From Ectocarpus siliculosus (lineage: Eukaryota; Sar; Phaeophyceae; Ectocarpales; Ectocarpaceae): a DNA stretch of 64,000 bases. A program made the translations under genes and the position numbers. Under the pieces are notes generated by a model. It had not been told where the DNA came from. It saw only the letters and a list, made by a program, of their open reading frames with translations, and did no database searches. This document shows, piece by piece, positions 1-12,836 of the stretch (the stretch's first letter is position 1; the number at the start of each line of letters is the position of its first letter). The stretch lies in NCBI GenBank assembly GCA_000310025.1, contig FN648574.1, positions 68,694 through 132,693 on the forward strand, read 5' to 3'.

Positions 1-5
1 CTTAG

Positions 6-3000
6 GAATACGCTGGGCGGGGAGGGTACGAGTTGTCCCCGGATGACCGGGAGGACGACGGGTTGGGGTGTGGCACAATCTTCTCCGACGAATCGGAGGT
101 GGACGCGTCGGAAATGGAAGCTCCGCTGCTCGAAGACGCCACCGGAGGGGACTGGTGAGGACATCGCTCTACCGTGGGATGTACTCATAGCCGTGCACGC
201 CGTAGTCGTTAGACCATTGACCTCGCATCCCTACAAAGCCGGGACGGAGCACGCCTGGTTTTCACCGGAGCAGGCTAGCACATCAGCTAGAGGGGTGGGG
301 TGGGGGGGCATCTGTAGTGCATCAGGCGGGAGAATATGGTTATTTCGCGGGTTTGTTTTCGGCCGCTTTTTCTGCACAGAGCAGGATTGGCGACATGCTT
401 GTCTTGCCTCTGGCGGCACTCCGCGGCTCGTGAGAGGCGTACAGGGACGTTAATGATGACGGCGGCTCTGAACCCCTGCTGCTTTTGCTCGCCGTTCCAT
501 GCAAGTATGCGGCGGGCAGGTTTGTGTGTGCCCGTGGCACGGCCCGGTAAGAGCCCTGTTTTCGTGGGAAGATTGTGTCCGCGCGGTTTAACCACGAGTG
601 ACCGACCATCTCGTCCCCCCAGGACGTGTTGGATCCCCATGCACATTTCATTACGCCGACTACATGTTCAGCTTATTGCGTTCTTCATATTGTAAGAGCT
701 TCAGTTGCTTTTCTGCTCCACACAGGAGCTGCGGCGGGGGGGCCGACGAAGAGGAGGAGGGTGTGGGGATGAGTACCGCGCTGCTGACGGAAGCTACGCC
801 CGGGGACAATGGAGTTCTTCGTGCGAGGGGACGGCAGAACCAGCCGCCGGGGCCGCAGGTGAGGCCTTCCCTATGATCTTCTGGTGTGCCAACATACACG
901 GAAAGCGGGTTGGATGGGTCGGACAAAAAGATCCGGGCTGTGATGAATACGGCGGATGAAATCAGGGGGGCGAAGCTCTTCAGCGGGAGATATTGTGCGT
1001 TGCTATGTATGACTCTTCTCTTTGTTGTCTGGCACGACCTTTTTCGGCGGTATTTCTGGCCACACTTGGCAGCGTAAGCGCGCTTTTTTGCGGGGCTTTG
1101 CTGCCCGCCGCTGTTGCGGCAACCGCCGCACCAAGTGTTTTGTTCTCAACGAAAATGCCGCACCATGTGTGTTTGCTTTTTCTCCGTCCCTCCCTTGGGC
1201 AGGAGTTTATCTTGAGGCGGGCACACTCGTCATCAGCAGCCCACTACGGAGGAAACTCGGTCGCCAGGACCGTTGTCACCTACTTGAAGGGGATGGTGGG
1301 CTCGTACGTTTTGTGAGTCAAAAATGGCAGTTCATATTCATCGCATAAATGGTCCTCCATGTTTACCGGTTCCGTGCTTTGAAGCGGACCGCGGCGTAAT
1401 TTTCACCCCGAGACGTTTCCCTCTCGCTCCCCTGGTGTGGTTCCCGCCCGTTGGGTACATGGTCGTTTTTGGGCTGCCTGGTATTTTCGTGCCTGCCTTG
1501 CGTGTTTGGGGTTTTAACGCAGCGGCCGCGCTTGGGGCGCACGAACAAGAAATAACGGTCTCTGGCGACGACCCACCAAGTTTTGTTGAATCAACCGAGA
1601 AGAACCGACGTGGTGTGACTTGCGACTGTTCAGCCCGGAGCGTGGCGACGATGCGTACCTCTTATGAGATAACAAAACACATCCAATGGGCACGTTGTGC
1701 GATGTTTGAATCATTGAGGTTACGTAGAGCTAGAACGGCCGTGGGGTGTTCCCCAACTGGGAGAATCCCAGCTTTTCTCGGGGCGGTATGCATGTATGCT
1801 CTTGCGCGAGGGCTGGCCATACTGTACCCCCGTGTTTTTGCTTTGCCGCCGTGAGTGTACGCTGAGTGTACACATACATCTCGTATTTGTGCTGCCGGGC
1901 TGCCGGCGGGAAACAGCCCGCTCTCCAACCGAGTCGTCGAGCCCATCCATGTACGCGGGTCGTCGTGGTCTTCCGACCTCGGCTAATGGTCATAACCGCC
2001 GATGATTGCTCGATTCCACACGCGTGTTTTTGTTCCGGTGCTGCAGATACCTGCCGCGGATGTTTGCCCAGGGAGGGATGGTCTTCTCAGCCGGCGCGAT
2101 AATCCTCCTCTCCGTGGCTTCCACGTAAGTTCGTGTTGTTGCTGCGGGGTGGCGGATTGGCCTCGAATATGGACGAGGGCGGTCTTCATTGTGACCTGCG
2201 TGCGGATGGGCTGCTGTTGTCAGACGAAGCGAGAGCATTCAAGGCTGGATTGTTTGCATATTTGGGCGTGTTTTTAGTCTTTGGGAGGACACGCACATGC
2301 ACGTGTGTCAGTGCTTCTTGAGCTCTATACCCCGAATTGGCTCAAAGTTGTTTGTTTTTCGGCAACCCCACCCCCCACCCCCCACCTGGCTATCTGCGCT
2401 GTAACGGGCGGCGCGCAGGTACAACATGCTCCTGCTGCTGCGCTGTCGCGAGAGGCTGGTTCGGCGAGGCATCCCGACGGTGTCCTACGGCGAAGTCGCC
2501 CTCGCGGCAGTGGGCAGGTACATCGATGTGGCGTGTACGGCTTCTCCGTTGGGCGGTCGGGGGGTTGAGGTGGCATGTGTCCAACTGCACTTGCGTGGGC
2601 TCCGGCGAAGCGTTGTTCCACACTGCAGTGTTCCCGGAGAATGGTCGTTCGTGTTTAACGTCGAGAAGAGGGTTGCGTTGAAGTTTTTAGGGGGACTAGT
2701 TTTGCAGATCTCTGGAAGGTTTTGCACCAACTGGAACAAACATTGGCGATTTGGGCAGGCTCATCGCTGTTGAGGGCGTCGCGTTGCTGTGCTCAGAGCG
2801 ACGTTTGGCCTGCAAGCAAAGCCTCTCTTCGTGAATCCCGAGGGCATAGAGATCCCTCGGTGAATTACCCCCCCCCCGCCGCCACGGCCGCGTACTCCTG
2901 TTTCATATCGGTTGCCACGCACAGGGTGGGCTACGTTGCAGTGGATGTGAGCCTTTTTTTGTCCCAGCTGGGCTACTGCGTGGTGTACCTGATCTTCGTA

Positions 3001-6000
3001 CAGCAGAACATCGGTCCCAGTTTGAGGGAGGCGTTTCCGTCGCAGCCGGCCTGGCTTACCGGCACGATGGCGCTCATGATTATTCAGGTGAAGGTTGGAG
3101 AGAATTGGGGCTTGGTTGTTGGTTTTGAAATCGATTTTGTTCGTTGGCAATTCTCATGGTGTCACTGTTTGGTCCGAAGCACTCACTCGCTGTTGCAAAA
3201 GCCGTGTGGTATATCGGCGTGTAATCGCATGTGTTTTATTCGAATGGTTGCCCGACGGGGTTCGTCGCCTGCGTGCACCACGGTGCTGCTGCGGCCACCG
3301 ACGTTAAACGGGAGCAAGCGCGGCATGATCGCGCAGTGCGGACGCCTTCGCTTGGCGTTTACACATGCGTCATCACCGATACCTGTCTCGGTAGCAAGCC
3401 GTAGCTGAGGATGTGCAGATGATTCAGTCATTCCTATCCCCGAAGTTGGTTCTTGAAAGGCTCTATGAACGTCGTTCTTACCGGCCTTCTGGCAAGTACC
3501 AAGCATTCACAGCACAGAGGGCGGACCGTCTTTGCTCCGCCGCTGACCCAACAAATTCTCCTCGGGCGATTGTTGGTTTTCCATCGAGCAGGCGTGCATA
3601 CAGATACCTTTGTCGTGGGTGAGACAGCTCAAGTACCTCGGAGCGGGGATGCTGATCGCGAACATCTGCGTTTTCGGAGGGCTGTTGCTGATCCTGTTCC
3701 AGGTGAGAGAAGCAGAGACGTGTTGTCCTTGACCTCTATCCAGTACAAGCAAACGGACGTGAGTATCGTACCGAAAATAAGTCCCACTTCTAGCAGAGCA
3801 ATCAAAATTGCCAGGGTAAGTCTTTCCTTAAACATCACTCGCACGAAACCGCGTACACAATAAATTGAAGAAATTCGCTTCCAGCGCTTTGTTGCTTGGG
3901 ATAGTTGCTGTTCCCCGGAACCCGTTGTTTTGTCCCTGCTGGCGTGCTTTCAGAAAACGGTAGCTCGCCGTCAGACCCGTCCGACCTATGTGTCTCTCCT
4001 TGCCTCCCTCAACCCATGGTGATGATGCTGTCGATTGTGTCTGCGTTTCAACAGCCACCCCCTACCCTGGTCTGTTTCGAAACCCGTGTATGTTTGTGTT
4101 GTCTCTTTCTGGTCGTCTCAATCTCTCTCTCTGTGTTTTGTCTCCCTCTCCGTGTATATCGGTGTATCAATCGTTCTCTCTCTCCTCTCTCTCTCTCGCT
4201 TTCACTCTATTTCTCTCTATCTCCGTCCCTCTCTCTCGCTTTCTCTCTCTCTCTCTCTGGTTGACCCTGTTTATGTGTCTGTACCCCTCCTTTTTCCTTG
4301 ATTGGCCGTCGTTGTAGGTGGTGGACCAGTTAATTGACACCTTCCCCCCAGAAAACGCCGGCGGAATTGTCCTCATCAACACGTCGGAATGCCTGATCCT
4401 TCTGGGGTCCGTGGTGGGCTGCTTCGAGGGAATCGGACTGGTCCTCCCAATTGAGGTGATCGCGATTCAGGCGGGGCCGTCCGTAGATCGCATAACGTAA
4501 GATGCCACACCCCCTGGACAGATTTTCGAAGCTCGATATCTCGGCAGGAAAAGCATTGACGGTGCCGAAAATGGCGGCGTTGGGACCGTCTCGTCGAGAG
4601 CTTTCCGAAAACGTATACTTCGATTTCGGCATCCTCTTCGTCGTGGAGTAATCGAGCTTTGAAAATCGGTCCAGGGGGTGTGATATCTTATGCAACCTGC
4701 GGTACAGAGGGAATTCCGTGTCGTGATTAGGCATTTTTTGGCGGAAGGAGCGTTAAGCTGACCAGTAGCTTGCGTGCGACGAAATGTTTGAAACAGGCGG
4801 TCGTTTGAGACGAATTTTTCGTCGGTTGCCAGTTTCAGCGAGGGAACGTCGGGTTGTGATACAGTCGGTCGGAGTTTTTCAGCTTCGTCATTCCTTAAAG
4901 CGGCTCGAACGGGTAGGTGGTAACTAGTGCTGCCTCCCACCGCGCCACTGGTCCATGTTGATGTCAACCAGGGGACCTCACGATATTTGCGCACGCTACG
5001 CACAGTAGATGGGCAATATCTTAAAACAAGACCTAAATAGACACCACCGCGAGAATATGTGATGAGGTTTTCTATCTGCGCAAGAGGCCGAGTATGTTGT
5101 TGTCACGCAAACCCCCGGCATCAGTTCTCGGTCAATGTCTCCGCCAACAAGCTTCAATATATAACAGCGGTCCCGGTATGATGCGGGTGGAATCCAGCAG
5201 ATATCACCGGCATTATTGCGGGCAACCGGCATTGTTGAGAGTATGAAACAGCGTTAATATCCCATCTGTGCCAGACGACTTCACCGGCATTACACCGGGC
5301 GACCGGCATTACGCCGGGGCCACTATTGTATGGTTAGCAAGTCATGTAGACTGACTCGTACGAGCGTCGGACAACCGAGCAGGACGCCATGGACCTGAAG
5401 GTGCGACACCGGCTGCCGGCCGCGCTGTGCTGGACCATGGTCGGCATCTCTACTTTTTTCGTCATCTTCGGAGCGGCCGGGTACCTCACCTACGAGCAAG
5501 AGGTGGCCAACTTCATAACGATGGTGAGAGGGTGTGAGGGGGCTGAGAAGACTATTTAGAGGAAGGGCTTCAGTTCTGTCCTGTTCTTCGCACAGCGGGA
5601 AAAATGACAAACACATCGATTCGCAACACTGGTTGTCTTCAGAGAACCACTACCGATCGGGTTCTCCGAAGCAGAAACCAGGAGAATTATGGAACAACTC
5701 CCAGACTCCGCCAGAGGATGGGCGTCGTCCATGAGAGCATTGGGCATTGACGTATGGGTTCCCTTGCCGACGTGCACGACACGCGGTCACCAAGCCGTGT
5801 AATGCTTAGAAACTACAGTACATACGCATAGTATCCCAGTTTGTTTTTTATGGCTGTTAAAAGAGTTGATCAACACGGCCTGCGCAAAGCTCATGCTATG
5901 TAGCTAAGCCACGACGGCTATTCTTTTTTCTCTTGCAGGATTTGCCCCAGGACACGGTGGCTGCAACGATCGTGCGGGTTATGTACAGCGTGGGCCTCAT

Positions 6001-7224
6001 CTTGACGTCGCCCCTTCAACTCTTCCCCGCCATCAAGGTCAGTTAAACTCTCTTGAGAGTTTGGGGATAGGCTGGAGAGGGGCAGGGCAGTTGGCAAATA
6101 TGCTACTTCCTTTTGTTGTAGCGTGTCTTTCACGGCTACCGCAAATTGGATTCGTGAGCTGCTTCTGTTGCTGCTCACACTTTGGTGGCCGCTTTTCCTC
6201 GTTGTCCTTTAGTGGCCGTCATCGGAACTTGAACTCGTTTTGGAACGGCTCCGGAACAATGTTGGCTCCAAATAATCACATTATGATGCGTGCGCAATCA
6301 TGCACGGATTGGCGCGTAAACTGTTTGATTTTCTGTCGGCGTGCTTGAGGGCCAGCAGCTCGCAGATCCCCCCCGGAACGTGTATCTAGCTGAATGATTT
6401 GTTGGTGTGAGGCACACTCAATTTTGTCGCCGTGTGTCGTAAGCTGTAGTCACATGTCGTACGTCCGGAAGTCGTGGTTGCCCGGTGGCCATGTAGGCAT
6501 CGTGTGGCTTATTCTTAACTCCACGGCACGCGTACACCAGGTTCTCGAGAGAATTTTTTGGCCGGTTGCGCCGGGTGGGTCCAAGAAGGACATGCCGGAC
6601 CGGACGAGGAAGTGGCTCAAGAACTTGCTTCGCTCGGTGGTGGTGGTCTTCACCGTCCTCGTGGCGCTGGTGCGTTTTGTTCAATGCGACAAGAGAATTT
6701 GCTTTGCACGGAGCGGACGGTCCGTGAGCGAAGTCCATCGTTATAAGGGGCTGGCAATCATCGTTGTCGCACATTCTTTTTGTCGCTGAGTCCATCGCGT
6801 AGTAAGACCAATGGAGTGGTGTGGTCGAATTGAACAATCGCCGAATGCGGCGCTTTGCAAACCAAAACGACTCGGCCAAGCCAGGAAGAGCCGCTTAGAA
6901 GCATTTTTGCTTGGAATCGTCTTTTCCGACCTCCCTATGTCCTTGCCTGAACCGAAACCTGACTCTGTATCTGTCTGATCCGCACGCAACGCTGTGCAAC
7001 TGCTGCTTGTGGCGTGGCAGGTGGCGGGCAGCCGCTTCGACAGCTTCACCGGCATCGTGGGAGGCCTGTGCTCGGTGCCTCTAGCCCTCGTCTACCCTAT
7101 GCTGTTCCACATGAGCCTCTTCGGCGAGCTCGACAGCCCCCGAAAGCAGGCGATGCACTGGGTGTTGTTGGTCGGAGGCGTGTTGTCAGGGGTGGCGTCA
7201 ACGGTGGTTGCCATGATGCTCTAG
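6..7224 (+). CDS. AAAP-family amino acid transporter (5' end outside window)
   Basis: Predicted multi-span membrane symporter of the amino acid/auxin permease family (SLC36/AVT-like), likely moving amino acids across the plasma or vacuolar membrane. Exons: 6-154, 726-858, 1203-1312, 2047-2124, 2419-2517, 2925-3087, 3628-3702, 4318-4455, 5383-5523, 5939-6037, 6541-6669, 7021-7224; all borders are GT/AG and phases match, giving 505 residues and a TAG stop. The first two exons form an acidic soluble N-terminus. The first helix carries TYLKGMVGSYVLYLPRMFAQ, matching the family KGxxGxxxLxLPxxF signature. Later hallmarks are SLFLSQLGYCVVYLIFVQQN, CFEGIGLVLPIE followed by DAMDLK, and LTSPLQLFPAIK. 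About ten or eleven hydrophobic spans are visible. The exon at position 6 starts after an acceptor, so the initiator Met lies upstream. Substrate cannot be told from sequence. Introns hold a CT-rich tract, an inverted-repeat element and a LINE tail. Confidence 0.87.
165..258 (-). repeat. LINE 3'-tail fragment
   Basis: About 85 bases of the minus strand match, with few changes, a stretch at about 46290-46385 on the plus strand; both share GTCAATGGTCTAAC and a GAGTACA-C-rich end. The same core closes the LINE reading frame at about 26100-26180. Read as a 5'-truncated LINE tail within the first intron of the transporter. Confidence 0.5.
4101..4262 (+). repeat. CT-rich simple-sequence tract
   Basis: Imperfect (TC)n run on the plus strand inside the transporter intron between 3702 and 4318, ending about 55 bases before the acceptor at 4318. 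It doubles as an extended polypyrimidine stretch. The short reading frames across it are artefacts of the repeat. Confidence 0.9.
4498..4690. mobile_element. Small inverted-repeat element (MITE), copy A
   Basis: About 190 bases bounded by imperfect inverted repeats of about 30 bases: the left end runs through CACACCCCCTGGAC and GATTTTCGAAGCTCGAT, the right end is its reverse complement. It lies in the transporter intron just after the exon ending at 4455. Inverted, its interior matches copy B at 22155-22345, including TACGTTTTCGGAAAGCTCTC. It has no coding capacity. A TA target duplication is possible but not certain. Confidence 0.75.
5201..5320. repeat. Repeated ACCGGCAT-type motifs
   Basis: Two blocks about 77 bases apart, at 5204-5240 and 5281-5318, each carry TCACCGGCATTA followed by a second ACCGGCATT. 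Similar ACCGGCACT words recur at 52490-52600. They may be remnants of a small non-autonomous element in this intron. Confidence 0.4.
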
Positions 7225-9037
7225 TCGTACATAAAAAATAGACAGATGGCTCCGCTGTGTGTTGTTTGATGAATTTTCGGCTCAGTGAAGAGTGAATTGT
7301 GAAACGGAATGTGGCTTTTATATACCTGGGCAGAAAGGGTATACACGCCCGGTCCATTCGACGTCTTTATTTCTGACGCGAGGAGTGAAGTTATGCGGAT
7401 TTGAAAGAACCGGGATTTTTTTGTCTTGACACGAAAAAGTTGCTATGGGTTGCACCGTGAGCAACGTAACGATGTGCTGTGTCGACTTGGAGCATGTTAA
7501 GAACGGCAAGGGACTATTTGGGCATTTTCATTCAGGATGTCGAGAAGAGTGAAGGCGGGGTGGCGGGGCGGGGCTTTCTCGCCAAGGTTTACGTTATTTT
7601 TTCGCCGTCTTCGCCATTCCTCTTCCAGTGTAAGGCCTTTCCGAAAAATGCAACTCCGTCTTGTTCTTTGTCGTCGAGGTCATGGGCCTGGCCTTCAAAT
7701 GTAGATGTTTTCAGATGTTTTGTACATCCAACGCTGATTAGGAGTCACCCTATAATTGTTGTCGTGGCTGATTTGTGTTAAACAGTTTAAAGCTTGATAG
7801 ACTGCTGGTCCCCGAAATTGCGGGAACGAGAGGTGACGAGATGGGTCGGGGTGTAGGGAGACTACGTTTGGGGAGACTGCGTTGTGTGGAATGAAAATTC
7901 TATTCGTTGGTGCTGATCAAGGGGCTCCAGCCCGCTTATTCGGTTCTCAGCGTGAGTGCTGTTCACCACTTCCTTGGAACCAGGAGGATAGCATTGGTGG
8001 GAGAAGTTCGGGACGTCATTAATACTCCCGGATATCAGTCGGGAAGCGGGAGCGGGATTAGGGAGGCTTGCCAAGCAAGAAGAGTGCGGGTTGGACGATT
8101 CGAGCAATCCAGTTTGTGCGGGGAAAAAGTTGGGACGGGATGGGATACATGGAGCAGCAGTAATGGGCAGGGAAAACGTAGAAAACAGACGTGATGCAAT
8201 CAAGTGGCAGGAGATAGACCTAGCTGATTCAGGATGTAATTCGTTGGTGAAAAATGAAGTACTACAGTGGTGGCAAGCGAGAGTGAGACCGATCGCGCAC
8301 AGTGGTCGTTACGTGGGGGTCATCACAATTGCGCGCAGATCATCACAAAAAGAGTATTTTGGGATTTGGTCATAGGTCAAAGAGCCCCACTGCACCGTGG
8401 TACACACGCTCTTTTTGTTTGAGAGCACCACCCCTTGGCAGGAGTTTCCTTCTTGAAGCGATAGCACAGTCAGCACACTGCGATGCAGGCGTAAGCAGCG
8501 ATTTTCGCTGTCCCGTCACCTCATCGTTCGTCCTGAAAGAATAGGCCGTCGTTTGAAAAGTATAGGAGCAAGCATTAGGTAGGGACTGTTTCAACGTTTC
8601 AACCCAGTGTACACCCCGAAGACACCGGTCGACGACACCGCTAACAGCGCGAAGACAGCTTAGCACAGCTAACTGCACTGAAAACGAATGGGTGGTAGGG
8701 GGATGCACCCCTGAACGGTGAATGCAGCAACGTCCCTTGGTCAGAACGCAGCGGCTATCATCCGTAGAATCCTGCGAGTCGGAGGAACGAAATGCTTGCT
8801 CGGTGCACTTGATTCCATTGTCACTACAACAGCACAAATCCAGTAATTTTCGAAAATGGTCAATATCTTCCGGAACTATATCTGCGTACATGTCACGCCT
8901 ATCATGATCGATCGTCTGTAGACGTCAAAGTTCTGTCCACGCCATTCTTGGTACCCTCCCTCGCGAAGAAAAGGAAAATTCAAAATTGATGACAAGCTCT
9001 ACTGCATTCCCCGAGCTCGAAAGAGCCATGAACGGTT
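7225..9037. other. Intergenic region between convergent genes
   Basis: This is the 3' flank of the transporter (plus) and of the dioxygenase (minus). No exon chain with splice sites and a recognisable protein was found. A 173-codon minus-strand frame at 8370-8891 has no recognised motif and lies in the probable dioxygenase 3' UTR. No clear polyadenylation signal could be assigned. Confidence 0.5.
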
Positions 9038-10873
9038 TCACTTGGCATCTGGGGTGAAGTTCTTGGGCAAGTAAGTGACGCCAGCATTCGAGGTATTCCT
9101 GGTCGCGGTGTTTCCCCTCCGTCGCGGACGCTGTCAGTTTCAGCTGGTACTTCGTCTCGAACATAAACGCGAGTCCCTTGTCAAACTTCACAGGAAGAGG
9201 CGCCTGTCATTCAGGCGATTCACAATGCAGCTCTTTGAAATGATCGATCACCGCTGTGGCATAGATGGTGGTATATACGGATCGTCTTGTCGCAAAGCGA
9301 GGATGACACTCTTCTTGCGTTACGTGCAGCTAACATGGGTTCTAACCAAAAGCATCACGGCATGTTGTACCTTTTTTTCGTCCGAGGCCCCGATAAAAGT
9401 TGCGGCGTCGGGTCCATGCGCGCTCATGCTAGGATGAAGGCTAGAGCCCCCCGGCAAGAAACCTTGTTTCGCGTCATACTTCCCCCATACCATGCCCATG
9501 AACTCCGTCATGGTGTTCCGGTGATACCATGGTGGCCGAAAGGTGCCTTCCGCCACCATCCAGCGTGGCGGGAACACGACGAAGTCGACGACGGCCACGC
9601 CGGGGGTTGCCGCGGACGGGCACGTCAGAACGGTGTAGATGGAAGGGTCCGGGTGGTCCTTCGAAACGGAATTGATGCAGATGAACTTCCGCAAGTCGTA
9701 CTTGTAAGGCGTCATGTTGCCGTGCCAGGCCACCACGTCGAACGGGGAGTGGTCCATGGCAGAAGAGAAGAGTTTCCCGCCAAACTTCGTCAGGACCGTA
9801 TATGGTACGTCCCGGTCCTCATACCATGCCACCGGTGATTCAAAGTCGCGTGGGTTCGCCAACCCATTGGAGCCGATGGGTCCTAGTTCAGGCAACAGGA
9901 AGTGCCCTTCGAAAGTCTCCAGCACGTAGCCGCGTGCGCCCGACTCGGCAATCCCGAGATCCACACTAAATTTCACACCGCGGGGAATCACCAGAATTTC
10001 ATTGGGGACTACCAGCAGGATGCCCATCTCTGTTTTCACACGGAGAGATCCTTGCTGAGGCACCAGGAGCATCTCCCCGTCCGCGTTGTAGAACGCTTTG
10101 TCGCCCATGTCAGAGTTCATCGCGTACAGGTAGATCCCGAGCCCGCTCTTTGCCGCCGGGTCACCCACCCCGCCCATGGTTGAAATGCCCTCGATGAAGT
10201 CCACCCGCATTTTTTGTTTTACCCTCGAAGGAATCGGGAGTGGTGACCAACGCATCTGCGACGGGTCGTTTTTCATGGCAATAAAGTCATTCTCGAACGG
10301 GTTCGCAGCGACGGACTGGAAGGGTCGGTGTGAAACGGAGGGGCGGATCCTGTAGCACCATGTTCTTCTGTTTCTCGCGCGAGGCGCCGTGAAGGCTGTG
10401 CCCGATATTTGCTCCGCGTACAGGCCGTAGGGGCATCTCTTGGGGTTGTTCTGCCCTGCAGGCAGTGCACCCGGGAGCGCCTCCGTCGAAAAGTGATTGC
10501 CGAAACCACTGTTGTATGAAACGGAAGTGGCAGTAGCCACCGCACTGCCATTTCTGGCAGATCCGTTGTTGTTGTCAACACGAGCGCTGCCATCCCTAGC
10601 AGACCCGCTGTTGTTGTCAACACGAGACGGCTGTTGTTTCGGGTCAGTAGTCGAGGTCGCTAACAGGAGGTGTTGCTTCCACGCATTGCTCCATCCCGTG
10701 CACACTGAGGCGAAGAAGAGGCGTTGTGTGGCGTCCGTCAGCGCTGCCAGGCGTGCGGTCACTGCCATGCTTGCGACCAGAGGGTTCTCCATGTATAGAC
10801 CCGTCAAGTTTCCGCGATGTGCGTTCCCTAGGCAGATGGGGCGATGGATGGCGGTGTTGGCATTGTCGTACAT
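9038..10873 (-). CDS. HGD: Homogentisate 1,2-dioxygenase
   Basis: Fe(II) ring-cleaving enzyme of tyrosine/phenylalanine catabolism: homogentisate plus O2 gives maleylacetoacetate. Exon 1 is 10873-9371 and exon 2 starts at 9203; the intron is GT/AG and in phase. Core identity is plain: [19 protein letters not shown] near residue 120 and [11 protein letters not shown]. By alignment to the human enzyme from memory, the catalytic His is H407 (KDHPDPSI) and the iron ligands are H451, E457 ([11 protein letters not shown]) and H486. About 116 residues precede the core, including a repeated Ser/Asn/Gly-rich 15-residue unit; M36 or an upstream Met may be the real start, and a targeting leader is possible. 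The frame shifts near 9080: the expected C-terminus ([11 protein letters not shown], stop at 9038) lies in the next frame after ECW, whereas the frame as written runs on to a stop at 8925. A sequencing error or a real mutation are both possible. Confidence 0.95.
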
Positions 10874-12836
10874 ATGTGGATCGCACGACCTACAGGCCAG
10901 TAGTAATTCCGCCGCCAGTGCTAAGGGCGCAAGGAAATTGTTTTATTACTGTACTGAAGGAGCATCCCACGCAAGGAAATTTCCCGCTCGAGACTCCGGT
11001 ACTGGAAGAGCTGGCATTATTCACACATACATGTGAATTGTTTGGCAGAAAAAATTCAGTTGAGAAAAAGAACGACAAAAGAACATCATCAGTTGGTCCG
11101 CAAACGTTCAGTCGTTTAAGCAGTGCATCCAACTTTTGTCAACAGGTAAGATATCTCTCTGCAATCTACAACAGTAGTAGTTAGTTCCGGCGTACGGCTG
11201 TTATTTCCGAGACCTTTTCGTCCATACCGCGCCCCAGGCACGCGCCTGGTTAATGACTACTCCATGCAACCACATGCAGCAGTGATCCAAGAACGTATTT
11301 TGTTCGATACATCATTCATTTCCGCGAAAGAAGTGACGGTGCACGCAGTATCACACGCGTCTCGCGTCTGTCTGATCACGTCCAGTAGTGAGGTTATGGC
11401 CCAGGCACACAAATGGTGCCCGAGCCGGCAGTTTTTTTACATTGTTTTGGCTGGTTTTGTTGGCCAGCCCGTTTCAAACGAAAGCATCCAACAGTCGGAA
11501 CATATCCATCGACGATAAGTGAACGCGTGACAAACGAACTGGTCATTAATGAAAAAAAAGGTGATGAGTTCACACAATAGGAGGGAATGAACGCGCTTCT
11601 TCAAAAACGAGCGTAGAGTATGTTTGTCATCTCGGTTGTCTTCATATTCATTTTCATTCATCATACGGTAGCTGGCATCTGGCATCCACCTTCACTTTTT
11701 TTCAAGGAAGTTCGACTTTTGGTGGGCTGTTTCACTCTGTCCAACTGATGCATTTACCTGTGAGTAGCCGCTGTTCTGGGATTTGGAGATAGCCATCTAC
11801 AGTATGGGTGGTGGTGTACATCACCATCGGTACCTGGTGTTGTCAGATGGCGATGCTGGAGTTATGCCGCACCACATCCTGTGAATAATATCTTACGGCA
11901 TTTTGATTCTAATTCTGCGTTCACGACGTTTATCCACAGCGTCAAGACTGCCTAAACGAGGCACATCACCCTGGATATATGTATTTCCACAGCTCCAGAA
12001 AGGAGATATGTATGTGAGCTGTGATTCAGGATCATTGGCTATGGGACATATCCTTTCTACAGTGACTGGCGTCGTCGGCAGGACTGGAACCGCTGCAAGT
12101 GAAATCACGATGGGTTCCGAATCCATTCCCACAACCACCATCTCTAATTCTCAGCAGACATGGATTACCACCTCTAATAACCCAGCCGGAGTGGAGAGGA
12201 CGAAACGGAGGGGGAGCAAACGTTGAACGGCCAATTCGGCCTAAACCTCGGGTCCACTACCCACAGCAAGACGCACGTCCAGATTGCAAGAGATCTGGCC
12301 TTGAGAGAAAGTCATGCAGTCTTAGCTGCCGTGCACACCGTTCACTGGAGGAACGGTTTCGAGATTTTCGTATTGAGTGGGGGCGGTGTTCCTTATGAAA
12401 TGGCTGTGGACGCAGGAAGGGGATGTGAGCCGGTTGGGTAGTAAGCAGAGAAGTCAATCGACTTCCTACTTTCCGGCCGTTCTTCGTCCGCTTGTCTTGA
12501 ATGTCATGCCTTCGAACATTCCGGCTTGGGTCGTATTTCTACTGACCCTGCAGTCCTCCCTTCCCCGCTCCGATCCGGGGTCACACGGAAGATTCTTTCG
12601 TGGGCCTTGGTTTCATTCTATGCTTTCATTCGAACACGGAAAACAAAATCATTCCACTTGCCTCCTTCTTCACGAACAGGACTCCTGATCCTTGAACAAC
12701 GAACGAGTGCTACAACACCGTGGGTCAAAATCGCGCTCAAGAGTTCTAATGCGTTTGATGTCATTGTGAACATCCTTTCCCCATGGGTCCATCAAGAGGA
12801 CCACAAAACCGCTTGCATCGCCAAAGTCCAATCAAT
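10874..12836. other. Intergenic region upstream of the dioxygenase
   Basis: It lies between the 5' end of the dioxygenase and the 3' end of the ABCF gene, both on the minus strand, so it should hold the dioxygenase promoter and the ABCF terminator region. No protein-like exon chain, RNA gene or strong repeat was recognised. Confidence 0.5.

Noticed and set aside
4035-4317. Several Ser/Leu-rich open frames
   Set aside because: They are translations of the CT-rich simple repeat in an intron.
8370-8891. Minus-strand open frame of 173 codons, Cys-containing
   Set aside because: It sits just past the dioxygenase stop, has no recognisable motif or splice partners, and is probably 3' UTR.
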